Assembly: GCF_048564905.1 (NCBI RefSeq)
Contig: NC_133008.1
Location: 10,190,453-10,254,452, forward strand
Origin: Vicugna pacos
Taxonomy: Eukaryota; Chordata; Mammalia; Artiodactyla; Camelidae
Reading direction: 5' to 3'
Length of the DNA stretch: 64,000 nt
The notes below the pieces were generated by a model that did no database searches, had not been told where the DNA came from, and saw nothing but the letters and a program-made list of their open reading frames with translations. Position 1 is the first letter of the stretch; every line of letters begins with the position of its first letter. Positions 1-9,870 of this stretch are shown here, one piece after another. The position numbers and the translations under genes are program-made.

Positions 1-720
1 GGAAGCTGCCTCCTGCTGGCGCTGACACTGCTGATTAGAAGCAGCATGGAGCCACCTGGGAAATGCTTCCACACAACCTCAGATGAAGGAACAATGTGGA
101 AGCAAAACCGATTCTGCCCGAGCTGTGCAAAAACAGAGCTGCCTGTGGACAAAGCCGACAAAATGTGCCAGGTTGCACCCTCCAGCTGCGAGATTGGTGG
201 AAATTTTTTTTCCATCTATTTTCCAAAATTTCCCTGACGTTCTGTTTGTTTTTCTGGTTTGGTTTGGTTTGGTTTGATGGGGGAAAAGACGCAGAGGGAC
301 CCTCCCTCCCTGCTCCTAAATGCTACAAAGACTGGAAAGCCAGGAAAGCCGAAGCCCCGGCACACAGCTCGCTCCACCGCTCCGCCTGCGCTGTGGCTTC
401 TGCTGCCCAGAGCCCCTTCCCCTCCCGGAGTCCGCACTGCTGGAGCCGCAGCCCTGCTGGAGACACCTCCGGGTTCAGCAGAACCTGCTGGGGCTGGCTT
501 GTCAGCCAAAGGACAAAAGGAAACATCTTTATCTTGTGTGCTGACGTCAGAGCCCCCCCACCCCCACCCCCCGCTGGAGCCCGGGACCCTGTTCAGGAGG
601 GGTGGGGGCTGGAGACGCACTGGCATGGGGACTGGGGATGGGATGGGTGACAGAGAAGAAGTCGCACCGGGCTCCACCGTGGAGGTGCTGCATTTGCACA
701 ACAAGCTGTATTTTTCCAGA
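1..720. other. GC-rich unique sequence, possible promoter or first-exon area
   Basis: I recognise no repeat here apart from a short (GGTTT)4 run at 256-275. From about 340 to 700 the DNA is richer in C, G and CpG than most of the window; I count roughly ten CpG in about 120 bases around 350-470. It also holds a full CRE octamer. A 184-codon plus-strand frame (96-650) and a 162-codon minus-strand frame overlap here. They are mutually exclusive, and neither resembles a protein I know, so I treat them as chance frames in GC-rich DNA. A promoter, enhancer or non-coding first exon is possible but unproven. Confidence 0.3.
542..549. promoter_or_regulatory. Full palindromic CRE octamer TGACGTCA
   Basis: The exact 8-base cAMP response element, the known CREB/ATF site, lies in a CpG-bearing GC-rich stretch and is followed at once by a C-rich run. 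The octamer is directly visible. Whether a factor binds it here is inference. CpG-containing CREs are often lost by methylation decay, so an intact copy next to other CpGs deserves notice. Confidence 0.4.
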
Positions 721-759
721 GTGCCTGTTGCTTATTAATTCGTTATTCCTTGGACTTGC

Positions 760-775
760 CAGGTGAGCTCACCTG
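760..775. promoter_or_regulatory. 16-bp perfect palindrome with paired E2-boxes
   Basis: CAGGTGAGCTCACCTG is its own reverse complement. It carries CAGGTG and CACCTG head to head, four bases apart. Flanking CTTG and CAAG extend the symmetry with one-base offsets. Paired CACCT/AGGTG sites are the known binding arrangement of ZEB1/ZEB2, and single ones bind Snail or E-proteins. The palindrome is directly seen; its use as a site is inference. Confidence 0.35.
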
Positions 776-1189
776 CAAGGCGCTGGAGCATGTGACAAGG
801 GCTCTGAGCCATCATATGGAGTGGGGAGCTGCTGACACCAAAGAGGATGGGATCTTCAAAGCCATGCCGATTCCTTTCAGAGGGCGTGAGGATACATCCA
901 TGGCTCCACTCCATCATCCATCTCTATATAGTGACAGCTATATGTGAAGCCCATCCCCCTCCAACCAATGCAGTTCTAGGCCCAGGCATCATACAGTGGA
1001 CAAGATCTGTGAGACTTCTGCCCCCAAGGAGCTCACAGGCTGATGCGAGTGACAGTCATTATTAGCCCACAAACAATATTTCATTACAAAGGTCAGGAAG
1101 TAGGAGACATGAGAAGAACCTCTGGGACCCTGTAAGGCCAGCTTCAAAGGGGAGTTTGGACCAAGAGCTGAGAGATAAAAAGGCATTGG
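776..1189. other. Unique sequence, no feature seen
   Basis: No repeat, RNA gene or convincing exon is recognised between the palindrome and the first old repeat. Short frames here are interrupted and unsupported. Confidence 0.4.
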
Positions 1190-1500
1190 GTGAAGAGTGG
1201 AGGAAGGGCAGTGGCTATGGAAGAACAGGAGCTGGGTAGAGAGAACGGTATGTGCAAAGGCCCTGAGGCAGGAACGAACATGGTGCATTCCAGAAGAGAA
1301 AAGCAATGTATCTGGAGCAGAGAAAGTGATAAAAGAGGGAGGTGGGAGATGCGGGTCCACGGAAAACGGTCAGGGAAGAAGAATCAAGCCACACAGGGCC
1401 TGAGAGGATGGAAAATGGTTTTGGTCTCTGGCCCTAAAACAACAGGAAACAATGAAGATGTTTAAACAGCTGAGTGACATGATCAGGTTTTAACCCAATT
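1190..1500 (+). mobile_element. Ancient mammalian interspersed repeat, family not named
   Basis: Phrases such as GTGCAAAGGCCCTGAGGC (about 1253), a glycine/arginine-rich purine run, and GAGTGACATGATCAGG (about 1472) recur in related form at 13.7-13.9, 43.3-44.0 and 54.8-55.3 kb. I remember them as a widespread, very old mammalian repeat of several hundred bases but cannot name it safely. The 91-codon frame here is a by-product. Confidence 0.45.
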
Positions 1501-1599
1501 GGGTACATGCAATCCTGGCTGGCACCCCTAACACACCACGTGTCTGTGGTCAAGTCATTGCATTACGCCAACTCAATCTCCTCTGTAAAGTGGGAGTCA

Positions 1600-1770
1600 A
1601 CAGGACATTAACCATTTAATTGGGTGACTACTTAATGTCATGTGGGTAAAATCTTCCTAGCTATAGATGAGGAAACTAAAGCTCAGAGAGGTGACGTGAC
1701 TTGCCCAGGGGCACACAGCAGGAATGTGGCAGAGGCTGGTATGAACCTGCATAGTTTGTCACCATCCAAA
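1600..1770 (+). mobile_element. MIR SINE fragment
   Basis: The MIR core is readable: GATGAGGAAACTAAAGCTCA followed by the AGAGGTGA...TTGCCCAGGG...CACACAGCAGG part and the end of the tRNA-related body. MIR is a mammal-wide tRNA-derived SINE active about 100 million years ago or more. It is degraded and has no clear target duplication. Confidence 0.8.
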
Positions 1771-1908
1771 ACTCTTCCATTCCGTGGCCCTGGACTGTGG
1801 CTGAGTTAAGATGCGGGATGGAAAGTGGGCAGAATGTGGCATCTGCACCAATTCTCTCTCCTTCACTGTCAGCCTTGTCAGATACACAGAGAAAAAGACC
1901 AGGGGAGC

Positions 1909-1953
1909 CTGTGTGTGTGTGTCTGTGTGCATGCATGTGTATGTGTGTGTGTA
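1909..1953 (+). repeat. Imperfect (GT)n microsatellite
   Basis: GT repeats interrupted by GTCTGTGTGCATGCATGTGTATG. Alternating purine-pyrimidine, so a possible Z-DNA former. No function can be assigned. Confidence 0.85.
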
Positions 1954-2590
1954 GTTATTTTTGGCACCGTGGAACTTAATTAAGAATTGAGTTCACAGCT
2001 TTCCCAATGAGAGTGAGCCAGGGGAGGGACAGGACGGAGAAGGAAAGTTGAAGTCAGAGCAGCCTTCAGGCAGTGATACCAAAATATTGGAACTCAGCCT
2101 TGGAGCCTCCCAGTGGGGCAAGGCAGGGCGCGTGGGTGCTATTTTGGGCCCTGGTCATGCATCCCTAACCTGGTGGGCTCATGTTCTGCGTTCACAGGCA
2201 GAATTCTTTCTGGGCCTCAGGTACAGCGGAGTCTGGGAGTCCGTTGCCCTTGGTGATGCCAGAGTCTGTGCCCTTGGACAGAGGCTGTTAAGACAGGGGC
2301 CATCCAGCAAAGAGCCTTGGACGTGCAGCCCTCCTCCTTCCGCAGAAACTTTGTTTCTCTCCATCTGCCGCCCTCTCTCCTCCTCTGGGCCTTTCCCTGC
2401 TGCCTCTTGAGCTCTGGATGCTGTGGGTCTTTGCCCTTTGTTTAGGAATTCTGAAAGTTTCCTAGAAAATTCATCCAAGACAAGCAGCTGTACAATGAAT
2501 CCAGTTTAGAGATGAGTTTTGTTTGGCTGCACTGCTTTCAAAAAATGTGAACCTATATGGTGAAAACACTGAAACTACAAGCTTTGGTGT
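1954..2590. other. Unique sequence, no feature seen
   Basis: Moderately GC-rich. Overlapping short frames on both strands (for example 120 codons plus and 99 codons minus near 2.05-2.48 kb) contradict each other and resemble nothing known. Confidence 0.4.
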
Positions 2591-2870
2591 AAAGAGACAG
2601 CATCATGCCAGGACCTGAGTTAAGTGCTGGGGGTGCAGTGGGAAGAGGACAGAGGCCCAGGGAGATGGGTGGGGAACACATATGAAGGCCTGGCAACGAC
2701 ACTGGCTGGTGATCTGGGCCATGCAAGGGGTCGCTGAGACAAGGGAAGTGGCAACAGTACATTGGGTGGTCAAGGAGCCTTCAAAGTGGAGGAGGAGGTA
2801 GCCAGGAGGAGGAGAAGAAGACACGAGGCAGAAGGAGGGGCTGGTCCTGAGGGAACCCTCTGGCTGTAAG
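2591..2870 (+). mobile_element. Possible old interspersed repeat, purine-rich
   Basis: The run GGACCTGAGTTAAGTGCTGG followed by GGTGCAGTGGGAAGAGGACA resembles the start of the unnamed old repeat at 1190-1500 (size-change phrase, then a purine-rich body). The match is weak and the limits are guesses. Confidence 0.25.
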
Positions 2871-3084
2871 TGCTATGATGGCACTGCCTCTAATTTAGAT
2901 GACTTCTCTCTCCTCAGGCCCTGTTTCCTTGGCCACTCTTCTATTCAGTGCCAGCTGCCCTTCCCAGGGGATCCTCTTAGCAGAATGTAAAGCCACTCTT
3001 AGCCAGCCTTCTCTGCTCCTGAGGCCACATCTGGTCCATGGAAGCACTCATGTCTCCTTGGATCACCTTGAGGTAAGTCAGTTA

Positions 3085-3290
3085 CATCATCATCATCATC
3101 ACTATCACCATCATCATCGTCATCACCATCATCACATCATCATCATCATCACCATCACCACCATTATTATCAATCACCATCACCATTGCCATCAACATTG
3201 TCATCATCATCACCTTCACCATCATCATTGCCATCATCAACACCACCACCATCACCATTACTATCATCATCATCACCACTACCACCATCA
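3085..3290 (+). repeat. Imperfect (ATC/ACC)n trinucleotide repeat, about 205 bp
   Basis: CAT, CAC and TCA units run almost unbroken, with single-base variants and a few TTG/CGT interruptions. One plus frame reads as a histidine-rich run and one minus frame as methionine/valine-rich, which produces a spurious 176-codon frame (2899-3429). The density of variants suggests an old, stabilised tract, though length polymorphism remains possible. Confidence 0.92.
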
Positions 3291-3295
3291 TATTC

Positions 3296-3476
3296 TAAAA
3301 GGACCAGATTGTAAATATCTTAGGACTGGTTTGCCATTTGGTCTCTATCTCAACTACTCAACTCTGTCGTTGAAGCCTTGCTTTGTATTCAGACGGTATG
3401 AAATGAATGAGTTGGTCGTGCTCCCATGAAATTTTATTTACAAAAATAGGCAGGCTGTAGATTGCTGACTCCTGAT
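3296..3476 (+). mobile_element. MER1-type hAT-Charlie DNA transposon fragment
   Basis: The order GTAAATATCTTAGG, CTCAACTACTCAACTCTGTC, AAATTTTATTTACAAAAATA and AGATTGCTGACTCCTG follows the non-autonomous hAT element whose ends read CAGGGGTCGGCAAAC. The 3' terminal inverted repeat survives in decayed form; the 5' end is lost against the trinucleotide tract. It has no coding capacity and was immobilised long ago. The family name is from memory. Confidence 0.6.
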
Positions 3477-4039
3477 CTAAACAGACTTGAGAAATAATAT
3501 TTCCCTGAGTGCATGAGAATCTGACAGCCAAGCTGTCCTCCATCACAGGACACAAATCCATCTGGTTAGAGAACCTCAGTCCGTGAAGATGTTCCCACAC
3601 TGGCAAAAGTAGACACATTTACAGTGATTTCCCATGTGCCCATCATCTGGTTCACCACCACTTTCCTGCCATTCTTAAGACCAACTTGTAAGAAAAAAAT
3701 TGAGTGGCGGTGGAGGGGGACTAGGGAAAGAGCCAACCAGGATTCAAGATTAACAAGAAAAAAGGAGCTTCTAAGAAACATCTTCTCTCTGCTGGAGAAG
3801 CTTGTAGCTGTCTCTTTAAGTCATTTCAGAGGCTCTGAAGGTTTGAGGTCAGAGAACTCCTGGATCTTCAAACCTCGAGGCAGAGATATTTTCTGACGCA
3901 GCTGCCCTGGCCCCGTCTCACTTCCTAGAATAGCTGAGAAGAGCTGCCAGCTTGAGTCTTCTTTCTAAGCTAAGTGACTCTGGTGATTCTTGCCGTCGGT
4001 GGGGCCATGGAAGGTCCAGGGGCAGCTGTGAGTCTGCAC
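3477..4039. other. Unique sequence, no feature seen
   Basis: No repeat or exon is recognised. A mixed stretch with a few AT-rich patches around 3620-3760. Confidence 0.4.
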
Positions 4040-4185
4040 ACCAGACCCACAATCTGCGTGTCCTGGGGCAGGCACTTCTCCCCTCAAGTCCATTTTCATA
4101 TTGGCACAACAAGTCAATGATACCTGCTCCCAGAGGGTGGTTGCAAGGATTACAGGAAATAAGGAATGCCCTGTGATGTTTTCTT
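4040..4185 (-). mobile_element. MIR SINE fragment
   Basis: Read on the minus strand it is a degraded MIR. On the plus strand the reverse order is seen: TGTCCTGGGGCAGGCACTTC, CTCAAGTCCATTTTCATATT, GATACCTGCTCCCAGAGGG and GCAAGGATTACAGG, matching the usual reverse-MIR wording. Confidence 0.6.
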
Positions 4186-5109
4186 GTATATTCCTAACTC
4201 AGTGTGGGTAGAAACAGGAAGCTGTAGCTTCTCTCCCAACCCTGCTTTCAGCTGTGCATCACTGAAACTTGCTTTTCCATCCTTTGTCGACAACTTGAGC
4301 AGGTGATGGATTCTTCTGTGTTCCCTTTCCCTGGATCCAACCCAGCTCATTTTATTCTGACTTCTCTCCTTTGTAAAATCACCGAGTGCCCTCCTTTATT
4401 CATTCAACAGGTGCACACTGGCATCTGTTTCATGCCATGTGGCATGGAAATGAAGTGGGCGAGTTCCCTGTCATCTCAGAGCTCAGGGTCCGGGAGGGTC
4501 ACAGGCAGGCCGATCTACCAGGGCCCTCAGATGGCAAGGTTAGACTGCCCTTGAGGGATCATAATAAAGGAAGCCTGGGCACCGTAAAACCACCCCGAGC
4601 TTATCCCATGCCTCCAGGTCTGCATAAGCAGAAGATAAGAGGGCAAAGAAGAGGCACTCTTTGGAATTCTGAGCCATCATCTGAATGCAGAGTGCAGGGG
4701 CTTCGTCCCCCTCCTCCTCCGGGACCCAAATGCATGCCCATGTGAGCACCTTCCATGTTCCAGCACCTTCCACACAGAGGCCATCAAAGCCCCATCAATG
4801 CTGGCCAGAGAAGCAGTGACAATCAAAAGATCGAGGAGGACAAGAGAAGACAGTGCCTTGAGATATCTGTCCTCTTCCCTCCCTCTCCTTTTTTTTTCTT
4901 GTCCCCAGAAGAGGGAGCAGACAGGAAGTGTCTCAGAGACAGATGGCAAGAGCTCACTGTCCAACCAGATCAGGGCAGGGAGAAGGCATCAAAGAGCAGA
5001 CTTACATCTTCTCCCCAATCCCAAGTCCCCCAGGCCTCCAGCCTGGCTGGTGACAAGGAAAGCAGAGGAGAGAGGAGGAAAGAGGTGTCGGCTCTGAACA
5101 GTATAAATG
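4186..5109. other. Unique sequence, no feature seen
   Basis: A pyrimidine run with T9 lies near 4885-4900. Overlapping frames of 95-120 codons occur on both strands near 4.4-5.1 kb, but they conflict and none is recognised. No clear repeat family. Confidence 0.4.
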
Positions 5110-5214
5110 ACCTCTAATTACCTACAGCATCCAGAAAGCTCTGAGCATCAGCAGAGCACTTCACAGATGATGTCTCATCCAAACCTCGCTGCAGTCATGG
5201 TGTGAGTCAGGACT
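5110..5214 (+). mobile_element. Possible MIR fragment
   Basis: GAGCACTTCACAGATGATGT followed by CTCATCCAAACCTCGCTGCA resembles the 5' half of MIR. It is short and diverged. Confidence 0.35.
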
Positions 5215-5480
5215 AATTTGGTGGTGACTTAAGGAAAACTGACCCAAACTAGATTAAGCAGAAAAAGAATTTATTACAAACATAGTTGGAGAAGAATAAT
5301 GGGTTAGCTTTTGAAGGAGGGGGTGCAGGAGCCAATGTCCTACCTCCAACTCTCCAGCTCTCTGTCTCTATCTCTCTGTCTCTCTCTGCCTCTCTATCTT
5401 TCATCTCTCCTTCTGGTTCTCACTGCCTGATTACTTTCTATTATTTATGTATTTATCCACCAGCACTAGGCAGCCATTGA
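5215..5480. mobile_element. Possible ancient repeat plus (TC)n-rich stretch
   Basis: CTGACCCAAACTAGATTAAG and GAATTTATTACAAACATAG recall an old interspersed repeat with a similar theme near 47.1 kb. Then comes a CTCTCTGTCTCTAT-type pyrimidine stretch at about 5355-5410. Family and strand are uncertain. Confidence 0.3.
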
Positions 5481-5486
5481 GATGTC

Positions 5487-5994
5487 TGTATCAGTTTCCA
5501 ATTGATGCTGTAACAAATTGCCCCAAACTTGTTCGCTGAAAACAGTACAGATCTATTCTCTTACGGTCCTGGAGGTCAGAAGTCTAGAATGGGTCTTACT
5601 GGGCTACAGTCAAGGTGTTGGCAGGGCTTCCTTCCTCTGGAGGCTCTAGAGGAGAATCCTTGTCCTTGCCTCTTCCAGCTTCTAGGAGCCTCCTGCTCTG
5701 TTTGGCTTGTGGTCCTTCCTCCATCATGAAAGCCAGCAATGGTCAGTTGAGTCTCACACAGCATTGCTCTGACGTTAAGTCTTCTTCCTCCTTCCACTTT
5801 TAAGGGACCGTGTGGTGACAGAGGGCTCACCTGGATGAGCCAGGACAATCTCCTATTTTTAGGTCAGCTCAGCTGATTTGCCAACTTATTTCTAACTGCA
5901 GCCTTAATTCCACTTTGCCATGTAAGGTAACCTATTCACAGGTTCTGGAATTAGGATGTGGACATCCTTAGGGGCCATTATTCTGCCTGCCACA
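5487..5994 (-). mobile_element. MLT1-type MaLR solo LTR
   Basis: Fossil LTR of the ERVL-MaLR group, read on the minus strand from about 5994 to 5487. Recognisable parts are the TGTGG...GCAGAATAATGG start (seen reversed as CCATTATTCTGCCTGCCACA), the CACAGGTTCTGGAATTAGGA stretch and the CAGTTTCC...GATGCTGTAACA end. It looks close to full LTR length. Flanking five-base words ATGTC (5482-5486) and TTGTC (5995-5999) are a plausible target duplication. MLT1 copies are usually about 70-100 million years old. No internal viral genes are present. Confidence 0.85.
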
Positions 5995-6179
5995 TTGTCT
6001 AACAGGCATCTCAAGCTTGACAAGTTCATATCTGAACTCCTTCTCTCCCCACCTACCCCCCTACAAATTGGCTCCATCTGCAACCACCCCCATCTGAGCT
6101 GGTGGCAAATCCATCCTTCAGTTGTGCGAGTCACAGGGACCTGGCTTCCCTCTTTCTCACCCTCCCCATCCCTAATCTA
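5995..6179. other. Unique sequence, no feature seen
   Basis: Short spacer between the LTR and an L2 fragment. Confidence 0.4.
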
Positions 6180-6420
6180 TCAGCTCCTCCTGTCGGCTCT
6201 ACTCTCAGCATCGACTCACAGTCTCCTCACGCCTCACCAGCCCGGACCAGCCACCATCCTCGCTCACCTGGGTGATTGCAAAAGCCTCCCTCAGGCTTCC
6301 CATGACTCTTCCCTTGCCCCCTGCACACTGTTCCCAACAGGGCAGATAAGGGGCCCTTTGAAAACATAGGTCAGACTGTGTCACTCTTGGTAGGTAGCTC
6401 CATCCGCCTTCTGCACTTCA
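6180..6420 (+). mobile_element. L2 LINE 3' fragment
   Basis: Phrases typical of the L2 3' region: CCTCCCTCAGGCTTCCCATG, GTCAGACTGTGTCACTC and CTCCATCCGCCTTCTGCAC. L2 is a mammal-wide LINE dead for about 100 million years. It is degraded and has no reading frame. Confidence 0.55.
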
Positions 6421-6954
6421 CAGAAACGGGAATCAGGACGTGGAGATCAAAGGGTTGCTTTATTACTGAAAAATCTCCACTGAGGGCATGGCTTAGGTGT
6501 AACAGAGGATCTGTTACAACACCCCTGAGTTGAATTTACTTACCCAAACTTCAGGCAGAGCTCTGCTAAGATGGCCAAGCAAGTAGACCAGAATAATCTC
6601 TTCCTGAAGGCAGGCAGATGTGAAGGAGAGAGAGGGGCTGGGTCTGAGCCAGCATCACCTCCCCAACCTCCCACCTGGAAGAGAGGGTAAAAGTGGGGAG
6701 AAGGCCAAGGGTGCCCTGCTGATGTCACTCCACAGGGAAGTGATACAGGTGGGAAATGAGTGTTCCTTTTTAATTCCTACTGACATTTCGGGATGGGGGG
6801 TTAGTTTTCACGGCCCAGAGAGGATCATGTCTACATCCAGATCTGTCTGGGGAGGAGGATGGATATGGACTATGGGAGTATGGGTAGTAGAAGATGCTAG
6901 TAACATAAGCCTGGGTGTGGGAGGCATTTCTGGCACAGCCTCCATGATCTCCAC
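6421..6954. other. Unique sequence, no feature seen
   Basis: No clear repeat. A 126-codon plus frame (6620-7000) runs into the neighbouring LTR, so it is not a gene. Confidence 0.4.
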
Positions 6955-7416
6955 TTCCTGGTGGTCACAACTTGGTGTAATCTCATCCCATCAAAAGTGA
7001 TGGCATGTCACCCCTTATGTAAGATTACACAAGACGGGACTTTTCTCTCTCTCTTCTGCTGGCTCTTTTCTCTTTGCTTATCTTGATGATACAAGTGTCA
7101 TGTGTCAAGGAACTAAGGGTGACCTCCAGTCAACAGCTAGTGAAGAACTGAGGCTCTCAGTCCAATAACTCATGAGGTCCTGAATCCTGTCAATAATACA
7201 AGAGTGATCTCAGAAGTAAAGCCTTCTCCAGTTGATCCTGGAGATGTCTACAGCCCTGGGTGGCACCTTGATAACCCGGGTGAGAGACTCTGATACAGAG
7301 ACCAAGGTAAACCATGACCAGATTCCTGAACACAAAAACTGACATAATAAATTGTGCTGTGTTAACTCATTATGTTTTGAACTGACTTGTTATGCAGCAG
7401 TAGCTAGCTAATACAT
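6955..7416 (+). mobile_element. MaLR (MLT1-like) LTR
   Basis: Fossil LTR, plus orientation. Diagnostic wording: GGAACTAAGGGTGACCTCCA, GAACTGAGGCTCTCAGTCCA, TCCAGTTGATCCTGGAGATG and the 3' end GTTATGCAGCAGTAGCTAGC. Its 3' end with the AATAAAT signal is well kept, while the 5' limit is uncertain. No internal genes. Age is probably above 70 million years, judged by divergence from the family wording I remember. Confidence 0.7.
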
Positions 7417-8484
7417 AATTCCTTAGCACAGTGCTTGTACCTAAATGCTTATAAAATGGACATTATTTTTTTATTTGACTCCAAAACCACTTCTCTAGTT
7501 ATCTCTCAAGAGCAACTGAGAGACACCTCTAAGATTGGAAATGATTTCCAAATATCTTACTTCCTATGGTTCATTCCTGTCTCCAAATCTCAGAAAATTA
7601 AGGAAAAGAGGGTGGAGAAATGTTCTTCTTCTCTTTAGTTTGGGAGGCACTGAGAGACTGAAACTGAAGTGAATGGGGTTTTTTCTTCTACTGTGATTTT
7701 GCTGGTCCTGAATTTCCTCCTCATCCCATGAATTTAGTTGCCACCCAAATTCAACCCCAGCTGAATAGCTCTAAGGTGGTTCCAGATTAGAAACAGCACA
7801 ACCCACATAGAAACAAGGCTCCCATTCTCACAGTTGCCATAGAAATAAGGGAAAAGGACTAACAGAAAAGCTTTCCTGGATCTCAGTAAACAGACCCAGC
7901 CATGGTGCCTGAGTTTGCTCACACATAAAACACTGTGGAGAGTTCTACAGATAAAGAGTTCCAAGAAAGCTGGCTCCACTGGCTTCCCAGCAATGTTGTA
8001 CATGAACTCATAATACAAATCATGCTCTCAAGGTACCTAATGAGGTCTTTTTTTTTTTTAAGGTCTAATGGTAATTTTTCTTTGAGGACACCTAATTCCT
8101 CCCTAGGCTGTACCAGTGATTGCCTCCAGATGGGCATCCAAGCCATCGAGTGACGTTTTGTCCTGGGATCCTGCTGGACCTACTAGGAAAGAGAAAAAAA
8201 AAAAAGTAGTACTAATAGAATGTAAGTGTGAGATTGCTTAGGGCCACCATATCAAGTTAGCCTCCCTAAAAGAAAGGGGTGGAGGGACACAGAGAGAAAC
8301 AGACTAGAAAGAGACAGGGAGAAGGAGAGGCAGGCAGAGTTCCCATAATACCACCCAAACATTCAGATGCATGCGTTTCTGGCCAGATTTCAACCTTAGA
8401 CTTGTTGGTCACTGAAGACAACCAATTCCGTTTTTACTGAGGTGGATCTGGGTCGGTTTCTATTCTTTGCAAAGGAAAGAGACC
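7417..8484. other. Unique sequence, no feature seen
   Basis: Includes a T12 run near 8048-8060 and an A12 run near 8198-8208. Frames at 7734-8153 overlap on both strands and are unsupported. I could not place this kilobase in a repeat family. Confidence 0.4.
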
Positions 8485-8925
8485 TGCTGGATATTGAATT
8501 GTGTCCCCCACCCCCACCAAAGACATGTTGAAATCCTAACCCCTAGTATCTTAGACCATGATCTTAGTTGGAAATGGGGTCATTGCAGAGACCATTGGTC
8601 AGGATGAAGTCGTAGTGGAGTAGGTTGGGCCCCTAATCCCAGACAGCTGGTGCCCTTCTGAGATGATGTTAAGACGCAGGAGAGGGCATAGAGATTCTAG
8701 TGATGCAGCTGGATGTCAGGGCATGCCGAAGATAGCCAGCCTCCGTGGGAAGCCAGGAAGAGGCAAGGAAGGATTCCACCCAGAGTCTCACGCAGAGCAT
8801 GGCCCTGTTGACACCTTCATTTCAGAATTCCAGCTTCCAGAACTGAGAAAGAATGAATTCCTGTTATTTTAGGTCACCCCGTATGTGGCGCTCTGTTAAT
8901 ACAGCAGCCCTGGAGAACAAATCCA
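8485..8925 (+). mobile_element. MLT1-type MaLR solo LTR
   Basis: Fossil LTR, plus orientation. Sequence order is ATTGAATTGTGTCCCCCACC, GACATGTTGAAATCCTAACC, GGTTGGGCCCCTAATCCCAG, CCAGCTTCCAGAACTGAG and the end wording ATACAGCAGCCC. About full LTR length, no internal region. Age class about 70-100 million years. Confidence 0.85.
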
Positions 8926-9570
8926 ACACCTGGCTGGTAGAAAGGTCGTGAAAGGAAGCCAGTATTGGGCACCCAAGACTGAAATGCCATTCCTCGCCCT
9001 CGGTCTCTGTAGCTGCGTGGCTCTGGGTCAGTTTCCTCACCTTGGTCACCTTGACTGTGAAAGAGGCACACAGGGCTTCTGCAGTGCTGTGGGCATGTTT
9101 GAGAAGGGACCTGGCTGTGCCTACACCTCCACGACCATTAGGAGCTGGAAGAAAATGGTACCATGAGGCTACATCCCAGAGGCTCCCAGTCTTAACATGA
9201 AGACTCATTTTGGGCTGTTGTCTTTTTTTCTTATTATCTTGATATAAACTGAGGTTTCTTTAGACCTGTTCTTCTTGACTGCATTTCCGTTCCAGAGGGT
9301 CTCCTCGCTGGGACTTTGATATCATGTCCACATTTAGTGTCCCAGCAAAGGCGGCTTCCTTCATTCCCCGCACCTCAGCCTTGTGCACTGCGTAGATGAC
9401 TGACAAGTGACAACAGCTGTCAGACGGACAGACTTCCCGGGAGGGGGTCCTCTTCCCAGCTGGAGACCTCCATTTATCCGGGAAGTTACTCATCAAGGGC
9501 ACGGAAAGGAGGATGGGGCACAACTTTTGGCACTTCCTCCATCTGGGATTTTTTTTCTTTTTCTTCTTTT
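8926..9570. other. Unique sequence, no feature seen
   Basis: No repeat recognised. The 114-codon minus frame near 8.9-9.2 kb continues into the MLT1 LTR and has no known relatives. Confidence 0.4.
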
Positions 9571-9594
9571 GTGTGTGTGTGTGTGTGTGTGTGT
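9571..9594 (+). repeat. (GT)12 microsatellite
   Basis: An uninterrupted GT run between a T/C-rich tract and an L1 3' end in minus orientation. It sits where the L1 A-tail would be, so it probably grew from the tail. Uninterrupted copies of this length are commonly polymorphic. Confidence 0.92.
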
Positions 9595-9870
9595 ATAAAA
9601 TTGAAGAATATAGTCAGTTTACAATGTTGTGTCAATTTCTGGTGTACAGCACAATGCTTCAGTCACACACGAACATACATATATTCGTTTTCATATTCTT
9701 TTTCAGTTACTACAAGTTATTGCATGTAGTCCCCTGTGCTCTACAAGATAATTGTGTTGTTTATCTACTTTATGTATATATTAGTTAGTGTCTGCAAATC
9801 CTGTGCATTCCCATGACTGTCCCTCTGGTCCTCTTTCCTTCCAAGCCCCTCCTATTTGCTCTCCCATCAC
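9595..9870 (-). mobile_element. LINE-1 3' UTR fragment (cetartiodactyl type)
   Basis: On the plus strand the reversed 3' UTR reads AGTTTACAATGTTGTGTCAA, TTCTGGTGTACAGCACAATG, AGTCCCCTGTGCTCTACAAG and TGTTTATCTACTTTATGTAT. It is 5' truncated and non-coding. The same module appears at 16.1, 22.8, 39.6, 51.1, 52.9 and 61.2 kb, which fits a lineage-specific L1 that spread by truncated insertion. Confidence 0.85.

Noticed and set aside
96-704. Overlapping 184-codon plus and 162-codon minus frames at the window start
   Set aside because: They exclude each other, contain low-complexity stretches and resemble no known protein. GC-rich DNA gives such frames by chance.
3082-3291. Methionine/valine/aspartate-rich minus frame
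   Set aside because: It is the reverse of the (ATC)n repeat.
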